Below are positions 58,365 to 64,000 of a stretch of 64,000 nt of DNA, in pieces; the first letter of the stretch is position 1; the number at the start of each line of letters is the position of its first letter. Under the pieces are notes generated by a model. That model searched no databases. It was not told where the DNA came from and was given only the letters and a program-made list of their open reading frames with translations. The position numbers and the translations under genes were made by a program. The DNA comes from Watersipora subatra (taxonomy: Eukaryota > Bryozoa > Gymnolaemata > Cheilostomatida > Watersiporidae). The DNA lies in assembly GCF_963576615.1 (NCBI RefSeq), contig NC_088716.1, forward strand, positions 60,280,228-60,344,227. The letters run 5' to 3'.

Positions 58365-58737
58365 TCTCACAGTTGGTCTGTCCGTGTGTTTGTTCAGCTA
58401 TAGCTATTAATTAATATCTTGGAATAATGAATCCGTATCGCAGAAGATATTATCTCCGGTTCGCCTGTCCGATCCTTTACAAATTCAGCTACACGAGCTT
58501 GATGGATTCATTAGGCGATATAGGTCGCTATATGGGAGCAAATACACTAAAGCTCTTCATCACGATGCAAAGTGATGACGTAGTGTCATGAGAAGCGGTA
58601 GCTCTTATTAGTAAGCTTACTCGGATTATCCATTGTCAATGTGTTAGGCTAATAGCAAGTGGCGCGCAACTCTCATTACCTTTCAATGTTTATAAGTTGA
58701 TTTTTAATACCCGGGCAACATCGGGTAGCCTAGCTAG
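58365..58737 (+). mobile_element. Helitron-like element, copy 6 (short form)
   Basis: The left end is TCTCACAGTTGGTCTGTCC, followed by CAGCTATAGCTATTAATTAA. The right end is the cleanest hairpin of the family, ACCCGGGCAACATCGGGT, then AGC and CTAGCTAG before T. It lies in the gene-free region upstream of EXOC2 and has no coding capacity. Confidence 0.6.
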
Positions 58738-60768
58738 TTTTATTATAATTATCTTTGTTCTAAACTACTCTAAATTTTATATCGTCACTTAAAACTGTGT
58801 GTAAATTAGCTATGTTCTACTATGTCGTAGTTTTGTACACCTGATAATCCATTTTGTGATGTTGTATTAAAAGCTTTGTCAGGTCCGCAAACAATACAAT
58901 TTTGTAACGTTTTTCACATTACTCTCAGATTTATCAGAGTGTCGCGTCTTTCTTGCCATTGATGTTTTTAGTATTTCAGGAAATGCTTTTGGTTTAGCTA
59001 TAAGTGAGAGATGAAAATACACATTAGTTTCTTTTACGGTTGAGACAAGTTAACTTCTCTAGTTGCTACCTTTTTTCTATGAGGCACTTACAAAGAAGAT
59101 TTTTTTGTCATAACGTAACCAGCACTAGTCTAAATTAAATCACTTATTCCTTGAACCTTTGCTAACCTTTTGCTCTATTATGCACATTTCTACAAATTAT
59201 TGAACGACTTCCTTGTCAAAGTAGCTAGTGAATTTGACATTTATGTAGGTAGGATTGTAGTCCAAGAATTGATAGATTCCAAATTGGTTATTGAATTTTC
59301 TACTTACTGAGTGAGTTTGTAAACTTGATGGACGCTGTAGCAATTTTAACCAGAGTAATCTTACCTGAGAAGTACAAAAATAAGCGTAAACACTCCTTCA
59401 ATGATTAAGAGTAATTTGATGTTTACTTAACATCAAGGCATCAGAAGTTATGAGGATGTCGTTTCAATTATTTTAATTCATCTGGTAATTGTTATAAAAG
59501 CTTTTGATTTAATCAACTTTAGTTCTTATTTTTAAATACTCATATGCTTGGTTGAAAAAACAGTAGTTTGCTGATTTACAATGCTTAAAAGTTATTTATT
59601 TAAAAAGGTACATTGTGATATCTGTTATACTATAAAAGATTATCATCAAGTAAATGTAGTGTTTTTATCACACTAGGGTGAAAAGTAAGTTTTTTTGCGC
59701 CAAGTAAAAACCTCTTGTTAGCTAGTACAATACTTATCATTTTTTGGTTTTGCTTTCTGTTGAATGACTTAACAGGTGAACAAATATAAAGGTTGAAGTA
59801 ATGTTTCAATTAAGGTTTTTATTTGTGTAAACCTCAACCTGTAAAGCAATTTTTTTAATGGTTTGTATCTCTGCATTTTTCTCATACAAGACTGAGAAGG
59901 AAATATGGAAGCCCCTATTTGATTCAACAGCTATTTTTACGTTAACTTTACAATCTATCTGGAGTGTTATTGTTATATAAACGCTCTTTCTTGCAGTTTT
60001 TGCATTTTTGTGTTTCAGTAAGTGTACAAGAACTAAGGACAAAAGTCTTAAACTGTTATCTCATATTCAAGGTCGTCTCTTGAGAGTCTTGTATACTCAA
60101 CATTGATGAAATGCATTCTAGCCCATAGTAATGTATGGGTTGCTGGAGTCTATACCCACATCCCGCTGTCTGAATAGCTGCTAGAGGAAGAAACCTTTTA
60201 TAATACCAAGTCTGAAACTTTAAACTACAATGTATAAAAATTTTTTTTAAATACCATCAAAAGAGGACAGTTCTATAAAGTGTATAGACTGTCAGATTGG
60301 TCTACTAGTAATGAACTAGTAAATAGCCTCGAGTCGAGTTTCACCTTAAGGGCCTACAGTTGAGTATTCAATATATTTTCGTTAAACTTTAAAGATTTTT
60401 GGCATACATCATAATTGTGTACAATATCTATGGGGCTTTGCAGTTCTACATCTACATTGTTAAAGTTGTGAGAGCAACAGGTCACCTAAACATGAAAATC
60501 TGGCTGTAGACTGCTTATAAAATTAATCACTTTCACATAAAGTTAGCCTATAAAAATTAGTCGACTTGAATGCTGCTGTCGATAAGTGCTAGTTTTCATC
60601 ACAGTGGCCAAGTACAACGAATCACAAGTGTTGAAAATCCTATCTTAAAGCATTGGTTATCACCGATAACTGAAGCATGAAATTTCTATCTGCCCACCGC
60701 TAATTTTATTCGCACTGAGTCTTATGTTCATTGAAGGTGTTTCATACTAATTATGCTATAAACCTTTA

Positions 60769-60868
60769 TCAATTCATACCAATAATCAGTTCATACCAAT
60801 AATCAGTTCATACCAATAATCAATTTATACCAATAATCAATTCATACCAATAATCGTTTCATACCAAC
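60769..60868. repeat. 18-bp tandem repeat
   Basis: About six units of CATACCAATAATCAGTT, about 250 bp upstream of the EXOC2 start codon. Confidence 0.85.
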
Positions 60869-61115
60869 ACTAAAAACCTTGTAACTGAATTCATCGGCTA
60901 GCATGTTCTCAATAGCATCAATAGATCAATAGCATCGGCTGCTATTGATCGTCTAGAATTCAGAAGAGTCATTATTCCTATCGCCAAAACAGGAACAATC
61001 ATCAGTCCCTTCATCAAAAACTGTTGAGAATTGGCTTTTTCAAGTGTTTTATTACGGTCATTTTAGATATAGCAGTAAGAGGCACATATGAAAAGTATTT
61101 TAAACTAGAAGAAAC

Positions 61116-63720
61116 ATGCCTCCTCCATTTATTTCTGGTGAGTTCTTACAATTGTCTTTATCATTCAAATCTCTTACTGAGTTGTGAAAGGCCAGGCACG
61201 CATGACTGTCTATGTAGTGAGTGAAGAGAAACTGACTTTCGTATGCGTTTATTTGTTACAGCTGGTTAGGCCTGTGGTCTCCAAATTTTTTCTAAGTTCG
61301 GACCGGCAACGCTTGGAAATTTTACTGCAGACCGAGGGGATTGAAATAATTCCGCCCCGTTAGTATTTCAACCCTTCAGAAATATTCTCCCCGGTGGCGC
61401 TAAAATTATTAATTTTAATAATAAAAATGGTACGTCTGTTTTTTACTCATTCTGCTAGATGGGTTAAATTTTGGCACGCAAGTGAGGCAAAGAAGGTTAT
61501 AGGTCAAGAACTTTACTTGACTACAATGAAGGTTCCGAGATATAGTAGACTACTGCCCTTGCTGTCGTAAAGAGTGGGGATTCGTTGCCTATTGACTTTA
61601 AAATTTTGTTGACTCTACTCGCCGTATGAGTACATAACATTCAACTAATGTTGTTGACACTCGAGTCCAGTCAGTGTTACATTCAATTGTGATCTATTTT
61701 AACAGACCTTAGCCGTGATACACCGTCTAGTGTAGCTTACAGTACTGACTTAGATATTTATGTAATATATATTGTAAAAACAGTATCATTCATGTTATCC
61801 CATTCTAATCATCAGTATTCATATTTGATAGCCTTTTTTATTGAGTATCTTGTCAATATAAATTTAACAAACAATTAGAAGGAATGCACATGGACTCGAA
61901 CAAAAGCTGCATTTGCATTTTGCATAGCATAAAAATTCAGACATTTGGTTCATGTTTAATTTTATTGTTATTCTAGTAGATCTTGAATATATTTACTCGA
62001 ATGAATCTACTTCAGTTTAAATGTATTTTCTTAATACTCAAATTTTTTGGTTTTAATAAATTCTACTTGCAGACTAGGATTAGGACTACAGACATTGGAT
62101 AATTTTGCCGCAACATGTTTCTTGCTTTAAAATGTGACTTGGCCATGCAAAAACCATATTTTATTGTAGTATTGAGAGGATTTTCAACTGCAGCTTTTAT
62201 TCACAGGTTTTTTTTTTAAAGTAGATGCAGTCGAGGCACTGTGTGTTGTTCAGTACTTTTGGTCTAGGGAGAAACCTAGTCACCGGCTGAGCATTACATC
62301 ATAAATAAACTTGAAAACATAACTTGAACACTTTTCAGGAAAACCTTGTTCACTAATTATTTTCTAGATGCTGCGGATAGGCTTACTAAGGCTAATGTGT
62401 GTTTGTAGGAGTCTCCCCTAGCCAGGCACCGTGGGGAACCCTCATCACTATTCGGGGTGAGAACCTAGGTACGGATGAGAAGGATGTCATCTCTCTTCTC
62501 ATCTGCAACATTGAGATGGTGCTCACCGTAGACTGGGTGTCCAAAAACAAGGTTACGGCTAGGGCACCTCAGACTTTTGGTATGTACCCTGTCACACGCT
62601 GCTTTCTCATGTGTACATGCTTTAGATGACGAGAAACTGAGAAGGAAGTGATATTTGTGTCTATTAAATATTTTTTAGTAACACAGTAGAGCTAGTTTTG
62701 CTGTGAGATGATGAGTTTATTCTATCTATAGTAGAAATCTTTTTAACACGAATAAAGTCTGTAATGATGCAACATTGCATGTTTAATTGTTAAAGTATGT
62801 AAATTTGCTTAGTTCATGATTTTTGACACGAGACAGGGTACTCAGGTATCTATTCTTCTACAAGAATTTAGATTGTGAAGGCTGATTTTGCGCGTGATTT
62901 GTAGAGGAAGGTGATATTATATTGACAACCAAGTCCGGTGGTGCCAGTTCATCAGGGATAACATTCAAAGGAATGGCCCAGGCTAAAGTCTTGCCTCATC
63001 AGGAGTCAACTGTGTTTGTCGATGAGACGCATTCCTTCAAGACTGTTTGGGATAAGCACGGGTATATGAGCTCTGTTTTTTTTCAACCTTCCATTGTATT
63101 CAAATCACTTAGGCTGCATTACATGACTATATTGCAATGGGGAATTCTGTTAGAATTTCTATTACCATTGCTGTCTAATGTCAGGTTCAACCGTGGTCCG
63201 GTTCCTTAACAAAGTGTAAGAGTCACTTGGATTCACTGTATTCAAATCATATTGTGGTCATCTGCTCCATTCTGGTAATATAATTAAACTACTAGCTAAT
63301 ATTCATACTAACTGCTCACAGGGTGACCTCAGAGGAGAGAGCATCAGACAATCTTCTATCACTATCTGATGAGGGGGTATCATCTAAAGACCGCTTTCCT
63401 TTCCAACAGCTTCCTGTTTTATTTCCTGGCTGCAACGGAGATGTGACAACAGCAGAGTTCAACCCTTATTGGTATTGATTATAGTATATCAACCCTTATT
63501 GGTATTAACTGTAGTGTATAACTCCTTTTTAGTATTTGTCGGTCCGTATTATTTGAGTTCTACTATCAGTTTGTGGAGTTGGTTTGCAACACATCAGAGT
63601 AGCTGGAGATACTTACCCATAATTTTTTGGTAGGTACCTTTTGGAAAGACACTCTGGAGCCTCTTTTGAAGATCTCAAGGTCGGGCTCAGCCATCTGACT
63701 ACTAAGATGACGTGTAGCAG
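61116..63720 (+). CDS. EXOC2: Exocyst complex component 2 (Sec5), 5' part
   Basis: Sec5 is a subunit of the octameric exocyst, which tethers secretory vesicles to the plasma membrane; its N-terminal IPT/TIG immunoglobulin-like domain binds Ral GTPases. Five exons are visible and in phase: 61116-61137, 62409-62579, 62905-63061, 63322-63471, 63634-63720. The start MPPPFISG then [20 protein letters not shown] parallels human [37 protein letters not shown] follows (human DIIVTTKSGG), and WYLLERHSGASFEDL matches human WYLIENHSNTSFEQL. About 195 codons are present of a protein usually over 900 residues, so the gene continues past the right edge. The tiny first coding exon (22 nt) rests on phase, its GTGAGT donor and similarity. 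The exon 4 donor is copied in a short downstream duplication. Confidence 0.93.
63461..63540 (+). repeat. 30-bp tandem duplication over the EXOC2 exon 4 donor
   Basis: The exon 4 end and its donor (TCAACCCTTATTGGTATT) recur 30 bp downstream, followed by a poorer third copy. The downstream donor at 63502 is in frame but would read through a TGA. Confidence 0.85.
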
Positions 63721-64000
63721 GTATGTGATTGTGATTTGGTAAGATGAAGGTAAACTTTGGAATCTTCTCTGCAGCTTATCGAGTGTTTTGAAGATGGAGG
63801 TAGTGTTATACGGTTAGACCATTTAAGAATTATGACAGCAAACATCTATTTCTTTGAGTTCAGTTGGTTAGAAAAATAATTCATCAGTTACTTTTGTATA
63901 GCCACGTTAAATCTTGCTTCTTTGATCTGTTCTATATCTTTATCATTGTAAATTCTTGTTATATAGCGAAGTGTTATATTGCTGACTGATCATCAGGTCA

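Larger units (their letters stand above)
55847..61115. other. Gene-free region before EXOC2
   Basis: Apart from a palindrome, one Helitron-like copy and an 18-bp tandem array I can define nothing. The open frame at 56442-56684 lies in a locally GC-richer stretch without recognisable similarity. The EXOC2 promoter should be near the right end. Confidence 0.5.

Noticed and set aside
61265-61410. Possible degraded hAT end (CTGTGGTCTCCAAATTTTTT)
   Set aside because: The opposite end and an 8-bp duplication could not be found.

Overview
The window is AT-rich animal nuclear DNA. Its genes are split into short exons by long introns, most splice sites are GT-AG, and the introns are crowded with minisatellites and small transposons. 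The gene set (profilin-4, FAM228, CLIC, Sec5 and TFIIIC subunit 5, all in animal form) fits a bilaterian invertebrate. A spiralian such as a bryozoan, annelid or mollusc is my guess; the sequence alone does not prove the phylum. All gene models were assembled by eye from exon similarity, splice sites and reading-phase agreement between exons.

Layout, left to right. 1-7.8 kb: a minus-strand gene for a four-helix membrane protein that I cannot name. It starts about 280 bp from, and divergently to, GTF3C5 (plus, 8.1-25.0 kb, 10 exons, complete). 25.7-26.3 kb: a compact two-exon minus-strand gene with no recognised family. 27.7-32.7 kb: a FAM228 gene (minus). 35.1-37.5 kb: profilin-4 (plus), head-to-head with FAM228. 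37.9-49.7 kb: a CLIC gene (minus, 6 exons, complete), which ends tail-to-tail with PFN4 and carries a truncated LINE in its first intron. 50.3-55.8 kb: a full-length CR1/Jockey-group LINE inserted into a truncated copy of its own family. 55.9-61.1 kb: no gene seen. 61.1 kb to the right edge: the 5' half-dozen exons' worth of EXOC2 (Sec5), five of them seen here, with the gene running off the window.

The genes are mostly unrelated housekeeping functions: RNA polymerase III transcription, exocytosis, and a GST-fold CLIC protein. FAM228 and PFN4 are the one pair that may belong together, because I recall PFN4 lying beside FAM228 genes in the human genome too.

The repeat fraction is the most distinctive part. 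At least six copies of a non-autonomous, Helitron-like family end in a small hairpin plus CTAG before a T, and several carry an antisense tRNA-like cassette. There are two hAT-type elements with 8-bp target duplications, two TTAA-flanked inverted-repeat elements, a pair of near-identical perfect palindromes 44 kb apart, and more than a dozen tandem arrays, none of them inside an exon I could define. Two short tandem duplications copy splice sites, one acceptor in GTF3C5 and one donor in EXOC2. I found no CRISPR array, rRNA, intact tRNA gene or recognisable retroviral element.
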